This document shows, one piece after another, positions 33,492-42,125 of a stretch of DNA of 64,000 nt. A model generated the notes under the pieces. That model made no database searches. It worked only from the letters and a program-made list of their open reading frames with translations, and was not told the origin of the DNA. The position numbers and the translations under genes were made by a program. The DNA is taken from positions 558,001 through 622,000 of the forward strand of contig CATQHW010000001.1 in the NCBI GenBank assembly GCA_958296075.1, in the 5' to 3' direction. The number at the start of each line of letters is the position of its first letter. The first letter of the stretch is position 1. The stretch is from an uncultured Spirochaetia bacterium (lineage in GTDB: Bacteria > Spirochaetota > Spirochaetia > SZUA-6 > Bin103).

Positions 33492-34490
33492 GTGCAGTAC
33501 GCCCGCCTGGGCGCCTCGGACCTGCGCGTCTCGCGCCTCTGTCTGGGCACGGTGTTCCGCAGCGAACCGGACGAGGCGACCTGCATCGCTGCCATCCGCA
33601 CCGCCGCCGAGCTGGGCTGCAATTTCCTGGACTGCGCCGACTTCTACGGCACCGGCCGCTCCGAGAGGATCGTCGGCGCGGCCGTCAAGGGGCAGCGCGA
33701 TCGCTTCGTCATCACCACCAAGGTCGGCTCGCCGATGCCGGAGGCGCCGGCCGGCGGCCTGAAGCGCGACTACGTCCTGCGCGCCTGCGAGGCGAGCCTG
33801 CGGCGCCTGTCCACCGACTATGTCGATTGCTATCTGTGCCACTTCCCCGACCCGACCACGCCGCTCGACGAGACGCTGTCGGCGTTCGACCGCCTGGTGA
33901 CCGGCGGCAAGGTGCGCTACCCCGGCGTCAGCAACTTCAGCGCCGCGCAGGTGCGGGAGGCGACCGAGATCGGCCGCCGGCGCGGCTGGGCGAGCGTCGC
34001 CTGCAACCAGGTCGGCTACAGCCTGCTCGACCGGCGCATCGAGCAGGAGCTGCTGCCGGAGATCGAGCCGCTCGGCGTCGGCGTCACCGCCTACGCCACG
34101 ACCGCGATCGGCCTGCTGGCCGGCCGCTACCGGTACGGCCGGCCGCCGCCGGCCGGCGCCTCCTGGCACCGCGGGCCGTACAACTTCCGAGCCGCCATGA
34201 CGCCCGCGACCGGCCGGACGATCGACGCCGTGCTGGACGTCGCGCGCCGCTGCGGCGCCTCGCCGTCCCGCGTCGCCACCGCCTGGTGCCTGCGGCTGCC
34301 GGCGGTGAACGCCGCGATCATCGGCACCGACACTCCCCAGCAGGTGCGGCAGAACTTCGCGGACGCCGACTGGGACCTGCCGCCAGAAGAGATCGAGAAG
34401 CTGGACCGGTGCTCCGCCGGCGGGCGGCTGGTGGTCCGCAAGGACTGCCCGCAGGGCTATCGGCCCGAGGACGGGACCGGCCGGTCCTGA
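33492..34490 (+). CDS. Aldo/keto reductase
   Basis: A 332-residue NAD(P)H-dependent oxidoreductase. The catalytic tetrad is visible: Asp47 or Asp50 and Tyr52 in DCADFYGTG, Lys77 in ITTKVGS and His117 in LCHFPDP. KVRYPGVSNFSAAQV and VACNQVGYSLLDRR are the family loops, and the C-terminal AAIIGTDTPQQVRQNF marks the cofactor-binding end. Start GTG 33492 lies 19 nt after the previous stop with GGAAAGG upstream. Last gene of the cluster; it could reduce or oxidise the released sugar. Confidence 0.92.
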   Translation: MQYARLGASDLRVSRLCLGTVFRSEPDEATCIAAIRTAAELGCNFLDCADFYGTGRSERIVGAAVKGQRDRFVITTKVGSPMPEAPAGGLKRDYVLRACEASLRRLSTDYVDCYLCHFPDPTTPLDETLSAFDRLVTGGKVRYPGVSNFSAAQVREATEIGRRRGWASVACNQVGYSLLDRRIEQELLPEIEPLGVGVTAYATTAIGLLAGRYRYGRPPPAGASWHRGPYNFRAAMTPATGRTIDAVLDVARRCGASPSRVATAWCLRLPAVNAAIIGTDTPQQVRQNFADADWDLPPEEIEKLDRCSAGGRLVVRKDCPQGYRPEDGTGRS

Positions 34491-34509
34491 ACGCGCCCCG
34501 GGCGCGCGC

Positions 34510-34521
34510 TATACTCGCGCG
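34510..34521 (+). promoter_or_regulatory. -10-like TATACT 6 nt before the ABC ATPase start (leaderless candidate)
   Basis: TATACT at 34510-34515, six bases, GTG 34522. No ribosome-binding site. A small hairpin (CGCGCC, loop CCG, GGCGCG at 34492-34506) sits just upstream and may end the previous transcript. Confidence 0.45.
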
Positions 34522-35424
34522 GTGACGCACCTCCTGGAAGCTGGCGATCTGACCAAACGGTACGGCTCCACGCCGGCGCTGGACGGCGTCACGTTCACGG
34601 TCGGCGCAGGGATCACCGGTCTGCTCGGCCCGAACGGCGCCGGCAAGAGCACGGCGATGAAGCTGTTCCTGGGCCTGCTGGCGCCGACGCGCGGGTCGGC
34701 GGTGGTGATGGGCTGGCTGCCGTACCGGGACGTTCGAGTGCGGACCCTTCTGGGCTACATGCCGGAGCATGACTGCCTGCCGCCGGCGACGAGTGCCGCC
34801 GAGTTCCTGAACCACATGGCGCAGATCAGCGGCCTGCCGCCCGGATCGGCGCGCAGCCGGACCGCCGACGTCCTGCGCCACGTCGGCCTCGACGAGGAGC
34901 GGTACCGCGCCATCGGCGAGTATTCGACCGGCATGAAGCAGCGCGTGAAGCTCGCGCAGGCTCTGGTGCACGACCCGACGCTGGTCTTCCTGGACGAGCC
35001 GACGGCCGGCCTCGACCCGGTCGGCCGCGAGGAGATGCTGGCGCTCATCCGCCGGACCGGCCGCGAGTTCGGGATCAGCATCATGCTGTCCACCCACCTG
35101 ATGGGAGACGTGGAGACGACCTGCGACCGCATCCTGGTCCTGGAAGGCGGGCGCCTGGTCGAAGCCGGCGACGTCGCGCGGTTCACCGCAGCGTCGGAGA
35201 CCGTCTTCATCGACGTCGAGGACCGCGGCGAAGCGTTGCTGGCCGCGCTGGCGGAACGCGGACTGCGCGCCGCAGCCGGCGGCGGCTCGATCGCCGTGGA
35301 GAGGGCCGGCGACGCCGAGTACGACGCGATCAGGGATGCGCTGGCGGAGGTCGGGGCGCGCCTGCGACGGCTCGGACCGCGGCGCCGGCGCCTGTCCGAC
35401 ATCTTCCGGGAGCCGCGCGCGTGA
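34522..35424 (+). CDS. ABC transporter ATP-binding protein (first of two)
   Basis: A 300-residue ATPase of the ABC-2 export type. Walker A is LLGPNGAGKST (34-44), signature YSTGMKQRVKLAQAL, Walker B LVFLDEPTAGLDP, and the switch His is in MLSTHLMGDVE. The last 70 residues form an accessory domain (VFIDVEDRGEALLAAL) like those of CcmA/NosF-type exporters. First gene of a four-gene operon ATPase-permease-ATPase-permease with 1-4-base overlaps. Substrate unknown. Confidence 0.92.
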   Translation: MTHLLEAGDLTKRYGSTPALDGVTFTVGAGITGLLGPNGAGKSTAMKLFLGLLAPTRGSAVVMGWLPYRDVRVRTLLGYMPEHDCLPPATSAAEFLNHMAQISGLPPGSARSRTADVLRHVGLDEERYRAIGEYSTGMKQRVKLAQALVHDPTLVFLDEPTAGLDPVGREEMLALIRRTGREFGISIMLSTHLMGDVETTCDRILVLEGGRLVEAGDVARFTAASETVFIDVEDRGEALLAALAERGLRAAAGGGSIAVERAGDAEYDAIRDALAEVGARLRRLGPRRRRLSDIFREPRA

Positions 35425-36413
35425 GCATGGCCGACGGGCAGGTATTCGACCTTGGCTACCGTCACTACCGCGGCCCCCGCGAGGGGCGGAGCCGCGCCCG
35501 CAAGGCGCTGCTGGTCAACGGCATCCGCACCTGCCTGGGACTGGGCCGCGGCGCGCGGGCGAAGATCCTGCCGATCCTGTTCCTGGTGGCGGTGATGGCG
35601 CCGGCGCTGGTGCTGTCGGCCATCGCCGGGCTGTTCGGGGTCGCGGCCGAACTGATCCGGCTGCCCGGCCCGCAGGACTACTACCGGATCGTGTCGCCGA
35701 TCCTGCTGGCATTCGCGGCGATCATCGCCCCCGAGCTGCTGTGCACCGACCGGCGGGACGGCGTGCTCACCCTCTACCTGGTGCGTCCGCTGTCGCCGGC
35801 CGACTACGTGCTCGGCCGGTGGCTGGCGTTCTTCGCGGTCACGCTGACCTATCTCTACGCCGGGCAGATGTTGCTGCTGGCCGGTCTGCTCCTGGCCGCC
35901 GGCGAGCCGATCGACTACCTGCAGGACCACTGGCGGGACATCCCGCGGTTGCTGGCGGCCGGCCTGCTGATCGCGGTGATGACCACGACGATCCCGCTGG
36001 CCGCCGCGTCTCTGACCCCCCGGCGGGCGTACGCGACGCTGTCGGTCATCGGTCTGTTCTTCGTCTCCAGTGCCGTCGCGGGACTGCTGGCCGGCGAGCA
36101 GTGCGTGACGACGCCGCCGGCCGCCCCCGGCGCAAGCCCGGCAACGGAGTGCCGCTACCAGTTCGAGACGATCGGGCCGCTGGTCCGCCTGATCGACTTC
36201 GGCCGCACCCCGACCATGATCAACAACTGGGTCTTCGGGGTGTACGACGGCACGCAGGTCGTCCAGCCGGCGACGCAGGTGGCGATGGACGGGCGACTGA
36301 CTACCGTACGGCTGGCACGACCTCCGGTTCCGATAGCGATCGCTTCGTGGGTGATCGTGGTCGCGGTGCCGGCGTTCATCCTGTGGCGCCGGTACCGGCG
36401 GCCGGCAGCGTGA
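35421..36413 (+). CDS. ABC-2 type transporter permease (first of two)
   Basis: A 330-residue membrane protein with an N-terminal cytoplasmic segment (FDLGYRHYRGPREG) and about six helices. Between the first pairs lies LLCTDRRDGVLTLYLVRPLSPADYV, the coupling region typical of ABC-2 permeases. A cysteine-bearing extracytoplasmic loop (EQCVTTPP...TECRYQF) precedes the last helix. GTG 35421 overlaps the stop of the ATPase. Confidence 0.85.
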   Translation: MSMADGQVFDLGYRHYRGPREGRSRARKALLVNGIRTCLGLGRGARAKILPILFLVAVMAPALVLSAIAGLFGVAAELIRLPGPQDYYRIVSPILLAFAAIIAPELLCTDRRDGVLTLYLVRPLSPADYVLGRWLAFFAVTLTYLYAGQMLLLAGLLLAAGEPIDYLQDHWRDIPRLLAAGLLIAVMTTTIPLAAASLTPRRAYATLSVIGLFFVSSAVAGLLAGEQCVTTPPAAPGASPATECRYQFETIGPLVRLIDFGRTPTMINNWVFGVYDGTQVVQPATQVAMDGRLTTVRLARPPVPIAIASWVIVVAVPAFILWRRYRRPAA

Positions 36414-37351
36414 CCGCCCGCCCGGCCCCCTCGAACGGGGCCGTGATCGACGTCAGCAGGGTCTCCAAGTGGTTCGGCGGCGTGGTGGCGGTGAACGACG
36501 TCTCCGTGCGGGTCGATCCCGGCATCACAGGACTGCTCGGCCCGAACGGCGCGGGCAAGACCACGCTGCTCTATCTGATAGCCGGACTCGCCCGCTGCTC
36601 CCGGGGCGCGGTCACGATCCTGGGCCAACGGGTCAGAGACAACCCGGACCTGTACCGGCGGGTCGGATTCATGCCGGAGCACGAATCGACCTATCCGTTC
36701 CTCACCGGCCGGCAGCTCGTCGAGACCTCCGCCAAGCTGCATCGCGTCCACCCGGTCGCCGAGGCAGCCGACCGCGCGATCGATCTGGTCGGCATGACGG
36801 ACACGCAGGGCCGGTCGATCGCCGGCTACTCGCGCGGCATGCGGCAGCGCGTACGGCTGGCGGCGGCGCTGGTCCACGACCCCGACGTGATCATCCTGGA
36901 CGAACCGCTCAACGGTACCGACCCGCGCCAGCGGCTCCAGTTCCAGGACGCTATGGAGCGACTGGCGGCGGCCGGCAAGACGATTCTGATCTCCTCGCAC
37001 ATCCTGGAGGAGGTGGAGACCCTCGCGGGCCGGGTGCTGCTGATGCTCGGCGGCAAGCTGGCGGCGGCTGGCGACTTCCGAGCGATCCGGGCCAAGCTGG
37101 ACGAGCGCGCCTATCGGGTGCGGGTCACGGTCGACCGGCCTCGAGAGATGGCGGCAGCGCTCGTCGAACTCGACGCGGTCGAATCGATCGCGTTCCGGGA
37201 AGACCGGTCCGTGGTCGTGCACAGCCGGAACGTGGCTGACCTGCAGGTAGCGCTCCCGCGGCTGGCGAGCGAGCGGGGCATCCGGCTGACCGTGGTGGAG
37301 CCGCTCGACGAGTCGCTGGAAAGCCTGTTCGAGTACCTGGTGCGGCGGTGA
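36410..37351 (+). CDS. ABC transporter ATP-binding protein (second of two)
   Basis: A 313-residue ATPase. Walker A GLLGPNGAGKTT, signature YSRGMRQRVRLAAAL, Walker B VIILDEPLNGTDP, switch His in ISSHILEEVE. The D-loop reads NGTDP rather than AGLDP. A C-terminal accessory domain (YRVRVTVDRPREMAAAL) matches that of the first ATPase, pointing to an ancient duplication inside the operon. GTG 36410 overlaps the permease stop. Confidence 0.92.
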   Translation: MTARPAPSNGAVIDVSRVSKWFGGVVAVNDVSVRVDPGITGLLGPNGAGKTTLLYLIAGLARCSRGAVTILGQRVRDNPDLYRRVGFMPEHESTYPFLTGRQLVETSAKLHRVHPVAEAADRAIDLVGMTDTQGRSIAGYSRGMRQRVRLAAALVHDPDVIILDEPLNGTDPRQRLQFQDAMERLAAAGKTILISSHILEEVETLAGRVLLMLGGKLAAAGDFRAIRAKLDERAYRVRVTVDRPREMAAALVELDAVESIAFREDRSVVVHSRNVADLQVALPRLASERGIRLTVVEPLDESLESLFEYLVRR

Positions 37352-38076
37352 TGACGGCCGTTCTGCGCCTGTCGCTCCGGCAGATCGCCGGCCTCCGACG
37401 CCTGCTGATCGTGGGGTTGCTGGCGCTCCTGCCGATCGTGGTCGCGCTGCTGCTCCGTTCCAACGCGGCCGGAACGGAGGGCCGTCAGGAGAGCATGGTC
37501 GGCCTGATCGACTCCCTGCTGGCCGGCGCGGTGCTGCCGATCGTGACGATGGCGCTGGCCACGCGCACGTTCGGCAACGACCTGGAGGATCGGACGCTCG
37601 GCTTCATCGCGCTGACCCCGATCGCGCGCTGGCAGATCGCGCTGCCGAAGCTCGCGGCGTCGCTGCTGATCGCCGCCCCGCTGGTGCTCGGCAGCGGGAT
37701 GGTCACGGCCTGGATCGGCAGCAACGGCGACCCGCGGACGGTTGCCGCCGTCTGCGCCGGACTGCTGACCGGCGTGGTGGCCTACGCCGCCCTGTTCACC
37801 TGGGCCGGCTTGGCGACCACCAGAGCGCTGCCGTTCGCCATTATCTATGCGGTCCTTTGGGAGGGCGTGATCAGCTCGCTGATCTCCGGCGTCAGGTACC
37901 TGAGCATCCGGGCGTACGCGCTGTCGGTGATGCACGCCGTGGACGCGAGCGCCGGCCTGGGCCGGATCGGGAACCGCCTGGTCGAACTGCCGGTGGCGCT
38001 CGCCGCGGCGGCGTTGATGGTGACCGGCTTCCTGCTGCTCACCATTCACCGCCTCAAGCGGATGGACGTGACGTAG
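37351..38076 (+). CDS. ABC-2 type transporter permease (second of two)
   Basis: A 241-residue polytopic protein starting MTAVLRLSLRQIAGLRRLL. Six hydrophobic helices; the coupling region is FGNDLEDRTLGFIALTPIARWQIALPK, the same pattern as DRRDGVLTLYLVRPLS in the first permease. ATG 37351 shares one base with the previous stop; GTG 37348 is a possible earlier start by one codon. It pairs with the ATPase at 36410. Confidence 0.88.
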   Translation: MTAVLRLSLRQIAGLRRLLIVGLLALLPIVVALLLRSNAAGTEGRQESMVGLIDSLLAGAVLPIVTMALATRTFGNDLEDRTLGFIALTPIARWQIALPKLAASLLIAAPLVLGSGMVTAWIGSNGDPRTVAAVCAGLLTGVVAYAALFTWAGLATTRALPFAIIYAVLWEGVISSLISGVRYLSIRAYALSVMHAVDASAGLGRIGNRLVELPVALAAAALMVTGFLLLTIHRLKRMDVT

Positions 38077-38161
38077 CCTGAGCGCCGACGGCGGCCCGGC
38101 GACGTTGGACGGCGCGTTGTTGCGTCTCCCGCTTGGATGCGCGGCGGGTACGGCGTGACCG

Positions 38162-39013
38162 TCAGCGGCCGGCCTCATGGAGCACGGCGGCGGCTATGAC
38201 GCCGCGGAACCGGTCGTGCGGCATGCTTACGGAGCGGACCCAGCGCCAGATGCAATCCTGCATATCCATGCTGTAGTCGCAGACCCGCTCCGGTTTGCCC
38301 TTCTCCCACGGATCGGGCGGCCACACGGTGTGGCCCAGCTTGGTGCACACCTGGATGCGGCGGTCGTCGAGCCGCAGGCAGATGCGCCGCCGGTCGATCC
38401 ATTGCGCGTGCCGCCGCGCCTGGAACATGGCGGCGCCGGTGCCGTCCGGCAACTCGAACAGCCACGCCTCGACATCGGTGCCGAGCAGCGGGATCACCTC
38501 GTACCCGCGATGGCCGTACAGCAGGCGGGAATCGTGCACGGTCATCTCGAACCGCATGCGCGGCGCCCGCCCGAGCGGCAGGTACTGGGCGAAGGCGCCG
38601 CCATAGCCGGGCACGCAGCCCTCGAACGACTCGCCCCACAGCTCGGACTGCGCCGTGTTCACGTCGAGCGCCAAGCGGTTCTCCGCGACGTGGCGGTGGA
38701 ACTCGGCGGCCAGTCCTTCATAGAAATCCGGCAGCGAGCCGTCAAACGCGGTGGTGAACCGCAGCGCATAGGGAGCGCCCAACGACTCGACCGCAGCCTC
38801 GGTCAGATACTCCGGGCCGCCGAGCTGCGCGAACAGCGCCGGCTCCGAGCGGTTCCGCAGCTCCGCAAGCCAGCGCTGCTTCACCTCCCGCTCGATCCGC
38901 ACGAAGAGCTCCAGATTGTCGGCGCGCACCTGCTCGGCGGTCAGAGCCTCATAGCAGCACGGGTGGATCAGGAAGATGATGTATCCGCACGGCCGCTCGG
39001 CGCGTTCGCTCAT
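38162..39013 (-). CDS. Hypothetical protein
   Basis: A 283-residue soluble protein starting MSERAERPCGYIIFLIHPC. A helical middle (RIEREVKQRWLAELRNR) is followed by beta-rich sequence: GVPGY-type GCVPGYGGAFAQYLPLGRAPRM, VHDSRLLYGHRGYEVIPLLG and ICLRLDDRRIQVCTKLGHTVW. Seven cysteines are present but no obvious metal site. Divergent from the sialidase-like gene at 39039 across only 25 bp, so the two may be co-regulated. I do not recognise a family. Confidence 0.65.
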   Translation of the reverse strand: MSERAERPCGYIIFLIHPCCYEALTAEQVRADNLELFVRIEREVKQRWLAELRNRSEPALFAQLGGPEYLTEAAVESLGAPYALRFTTAFDGSLPDFYEGLAAEFHRHVAENRLALDVNTAQSELWGESFEGCVPGYGGAFAQYLPLGRAPRMRFEMTVHDSRLLYGHRGYEVIPLLGTDVEAWLFELPDGTGAAMFQARRHAQWIDRRRICLRLDDRRIQVCTKLGHTVWPPDPWEKGKPERVCDYSMDMQDCIWRWVRSVSMPHDRFRGVIAAAVLHEAGR

Positions 39014-39026
39014 CGAGCGGAAACGC

Positions 39027-39038
39027 TACACTATGCGC
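39027..39038 (+). promoter_or_regulatory. -10-like TACACT 6 nt before the sialidase-like start (leaderless candidate)
   Basis: TACACT 39027-39032, six bases, ATG 39039. The interval is too short for a Shine-Dalgarno. This spacing favours 39039 over the in-frame ATG at 39033. Confidence 0.4.
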
Positions 39039-40673
39039 ATGTCCACTGCTATTGCCCTCACGGTCGGCGACGGCAGCGGCTGGCGCTTCGTCAACGGTCC
39101 CTGGACCGACGGCGAAGACGGCGCGCTGACGATTCCCCCCGATCTGCTGAATGCCGAGATCGCTCCCCTGCAAGGGGCGCACTTCGCGTTCGATCGCACT
39201 CGAGCCTATCAGGACTGCCAGGTGAGCTTCGATTTCCGGCTGCGCAGCCACAGCGACGCCGGCATCATCCTGCGCGCCAGCGACGAATCCCACTTCTACC
39301 TGGTGCACTTCCCCAACTGCGGACAGGCGTCGCGCGCGCAGCACTTCTGGGCTGCGCTATCGAAGATGGACGACGCCGGCTACCTCAAGCTGATCCGCCT
39401 GCAGATGGTCCCGCGCGTGCCGAGCACCAACGGCGTGCCGTTGCGCTGCGAGATCACCCTGCACGGCGACCGGTTCACCGTTCGCGTCGGCGATTACGGC
39501 CGCTTCGAAGCGAGCGACGGCACCTACCCCGGCCCCGGCTCGGTAGGCGCCTACCTGTTCGGCAATGCGGAGATCGGCAACGTCCGCGTACGGGGGCAGT
39601 CCGCGCCGGCGCCGATCCGGAGGGCGGGGGTCGAGCACCCCACCAACTGGTGGCACCCGCTGCCGGCTGGAGCCGGCGTCTGGCAGCAGCCGATCGACAT
39701 GAAGCGGTTCGACGACGGCGAGTTGCTGATGCTGGTCAACGTCCAGGGCGACATCTCCGACGCCATGACCGCGCACGCCCAGCCGTTCCTGACCCGCTCG
39801 GCCGACGACGGCCGCACCTGGTCGGAGCTGCAGCCGCTCGGGCTGGGCGAGATCGCCAGTTCCTGGTCGCCGGCGCGCATGCATCTCACCGCGCGCGGAC
39901 GGCTGATCGCCATGCTGCCCGGACCCGATCACAAGCGGGTGTACGAGTCGAGCGACCGCGGCCGGACCTGGACCGCCGCCGGCACCACCAACCTGCACGT
40001 GGGGCCGCGCAAGGACCCGCCGGTGCAGAGCTTGGCGCCGATGGGATTCCTGAACCTGGCCGACGGCGCCGTCCTGGCCTTTCTGCTGCACGGCCGCGAC
40101 ATGCACGACAACCCGCTGCCGCTCCACACCTGGGGCTCCTGGCACTGTCAGGCGTTCTGCGCGCGCAGCGACGACGACGGCGTCACATGGAGCGCCCCGG
40201 TCAACGTCGACACGCCCGGCTTCCTCGACGACGGCACGCCGATGGACGGCAACCTGGACCTCACCGAATGCACGGCGGTGCAACTCGGCAACGGCCGCGT
40301 AGCGGCCTACATGCGGCCGATCTACTCGCCGGTAATGTGGGAGAGCTGGTCGGACGACGGCGGGCGGACGTGGGGGCCAGCGATGCGCGGGCCGTTTGCG
40401 GGATACGCATCGCCCAACATGGTGCGGACTGCCTCCGGCGCACTGCTGATCGCCCACCGCATGCCGGGCCTGACCCTGCACTGCAGCCATGACGACGGGT
40501 TGACCTGGGATCAGGGCACCATGATCGACACCGGCCTGTGGGCTATGGGGTCGATGGTCGAGGTCGCGCCGGACGAGGTCCTCTACGTCTACTGGGACAC
40601 CTTCCGGACCCTGGCCCGCGCGCAGCGCATCCGCGTCACCCCGTCGGGACTCGAACCGGTGCGCGTGGCGTAG
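39039..40673 (+). CDS. Two-domain protein: DUF1080-like lectin domain plus sialidase (BNR) propeller
   Basis: A 544-residue protein. Residues 1-190 form a concanavalin-like sandwich of the 3-keto-disaccharide-hydrolase (DUF1080) type: WRFVNGPWTDGEDGAL, YQDCQVSFDFRLRS, SDAGIILRASDESHFY. From about 200 to the end is a sialidase-like six-bladed propeller with Asp-boxes SADDGRTW, SSDRGRTW, SDDDGVTW, SDDGGRTW and SHDDGLTW. No signal peptide is seen, so it is probably cytoplasmic. Catalytic Tyr/Glu pairs of true sialidases are not obvious, and the fold is also used by lyases and epimerases of sugar acids. It ends 1 nt before the ATPase gene. Confidence 0.8.
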   Translation: MSTAIALTVGDGSGWRFVNGPWTDGEDGALTIPPDLLNAEIAPLQGAHFAFDRTRAYQDCQVSFDFRLRSHSDAGIILRASDESHFYLVHFPNCGQASRAQHFWAALSKMDDAGYLKLIRLQMVPRVPSTNGVPLRCEITLHGDRFTVRVGDYGRFEASDGTYPGPGSVGAYLFGNAEIGNVRVRGQSAPAPIRRAGVEHPTNWWHPLPAGAGVWQQPIDMKRFDDGELLMLVNVQGDISDAMTAHAQPFLTRSADDGRTWSELQPLGLGEIASSWSPARMHLTARGRLIAMLPGPDHKRVYESSDRGRTWTAAGTTNLHVGPRKDPPVQSLAPMGFLNLADGAVLAFLLHGRDMHDNPLPLHTWGSWHCQAFCARSDDDGVTWSAPVNVDTPGFLDDGTPMDGNLDLTECTAVQLGNGRVAAYMRPIYSPVMWESWSDDGGRTWGPAMRGPFAGYASPNMVRTASGALLIAHRMPGLTLHCSHDDGLTWDQGTMIDTGLWAMGSMVEVAPDEVLYVYWDTFRTLARAQRIRVTPSGLEPVRVA

Positions 40674-40674
40674 C

Positions 40675-41861
40675 GTGGATCGCAGACTGCTGACCCGCGT
40701 CGTGCTGCGCAACTACAAGAACATCGCGGCATGTGACGTCGCGCCGGCACAGCTCGCGTTCCTGGTCGGCCCGAACGGATCGGGAAAGAGCAACTTTCTC
40801 GACGCGCTCCGCTTCATCGGCGAATCGCTTCGCTTCTCCATGGACCACGCGTTGCGCGATCGAGGAGGCATCAACGAGGTACGGCGGCGCTCCGGCGGTC
40901 ATCCGACCCACTTCGGCATCCGCGTCGAGTTCACGCTGTCGGGGGCATCGGGCCACTATGCGTTCGCCGTAGGAGCTCGGTCGAAGGGCGGATATGAGGT
41001 ACAGCATGAGGAATGCCTGGTTCGGCAGGAGCGGACTCACTACTACCGGTGGAGCGGGGACGGGTTGTCGACAGCAGCCTGTCTCCGCCGCCGGCCGCGG
41101 CGGCCGATCGCCTGTACCTGGTCACCCTGTCAGGCATCGAGTCATTCCGCCGTCTCTATGACGCGCTGTCCGGTACGGGGTTCTACAACCTGAGCCCCGA
41201 AGCGATACGCGATCTCCAGTCACCCGACCCCGGCGACCTCCTGAAACGGGATGGAAGCAACGTGGCCAGCGTCCTGGCCAACCTGCGGCCCGATTTCAAG
41301 GAACGGATCGAAGCATACCTGGGAAAGGTCGTCCCGGGCGTTTCCAGCGTGAGCAGGCGGCTGATAGGACCCAGAGAGACCCTGGAGTTCCGGCAGGAAG
41401 TCCGGGGCGCACAGCACCCCTGGCGCTTCTTTGCCAGCAACATGTCGGACGGCACGCTGCGCGCGTTCGGTGTGCTGGTAGCCCTCTTCCAGGGTATCCG
41501 GAACGGAAACCCGGAGCGCCGGCTGATCGGCATAGAGGAGCCGGAGGTCGCGCTGCACCCTGCGGCTGCGGAGGTCCTCATCGACAGCCTGCGGGACGCC
41601 ACCGAGCACACGCAAGTCCTCGTCACGAGCCACAGCCCCGAGCTACTCGACAACCACGACATCGACGACGATTCCATCCTCGCCGTGGTGGCCGAACACG
41701 GCGAAAGCCACATCGGTCCCCTCGATGCAGTCGGACGATCGGTGCTCAAGGACCGTCTCTACACGGCCGGCGAACTTCTCAAGATGAACCAGATCGACCC
41801 GGATCCGGACCGTGCACGCCTGGAACCGCGTCAACTCGAACTGTTCGGCCCGGAACGTTGA
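40675..41861 (+). pseudogene. AAA15/OLD-like ATPase, interrupted by a single-base frameshift
   Basis: GTG 40675 starts LTRVVLRNYKNIAACDV with Walker A LVGPNGSGKSNF at about 31-41. The first frame holds to THYYR at 41049; the rest is in the next frame: VERGRVVDSSLS, DRLYLVTLSG, the signature SDGTLRAFGVLVAL, Walker B RLIGIEEPEVALHP and the switch His in LVTSHSPELLDN, ending at 41861. Adding one G to CCGG at 41046-41049 restores a 395-residue ATPase with all motifs. So this is a recent break or a read error. It is homologous in layout to the intact ATPase at 8489 and is also followed by a TOPRIM-like gene. Confidence 0.85.
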
Positions 41862-41865
41862 GTCG

Positions 41866-42117
41866 GTGCGGATTGCATCGATCGTCGAAGGCAAGGGAGA
41901 AGTGGACGCGGTCCCGATCCTGCTCCGGCGGATCGCCGAACGGGTGGCGCCAAGCTCCGCAGTCCAGGTACCGCGACCGATACGGGTGAAGCGCCAGCAG
42001 ATACTGAAGGCCGGAGAGCTGGAGCGAGCGGTCGAAATTGCGGCACGGCGTACCGGGGTCGACGGCGCCATTCTGATTCTGCTCGACGCCGATGAGGACT
42101 GTCCGGCGCATATCGAC
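41866..42117 (+). pseudogene. DUF4276/TOPRIM-like nuclease gene, 3' half lost
   Basis: GTG 41866 lies 4 nt after the ATPase stop. The protein reads VRIASIVEGKGEVDAVPILL, with the TOPRIM-type Glu in VEGKGE, and GAILILLDADEDCPA with the DxD. This is the N-terminal half of a DUF4276-like protein, normally about 200 residues. After DCPA (about 42112) the frame continues to 42282 only as antisense of the aldolase gene. The ELE-W motif that should follow is therefore gone, and the nuclease is presumably dead or altered. Confidence 0.75.
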
Positions 42118-42125
42118 CGAACGGG

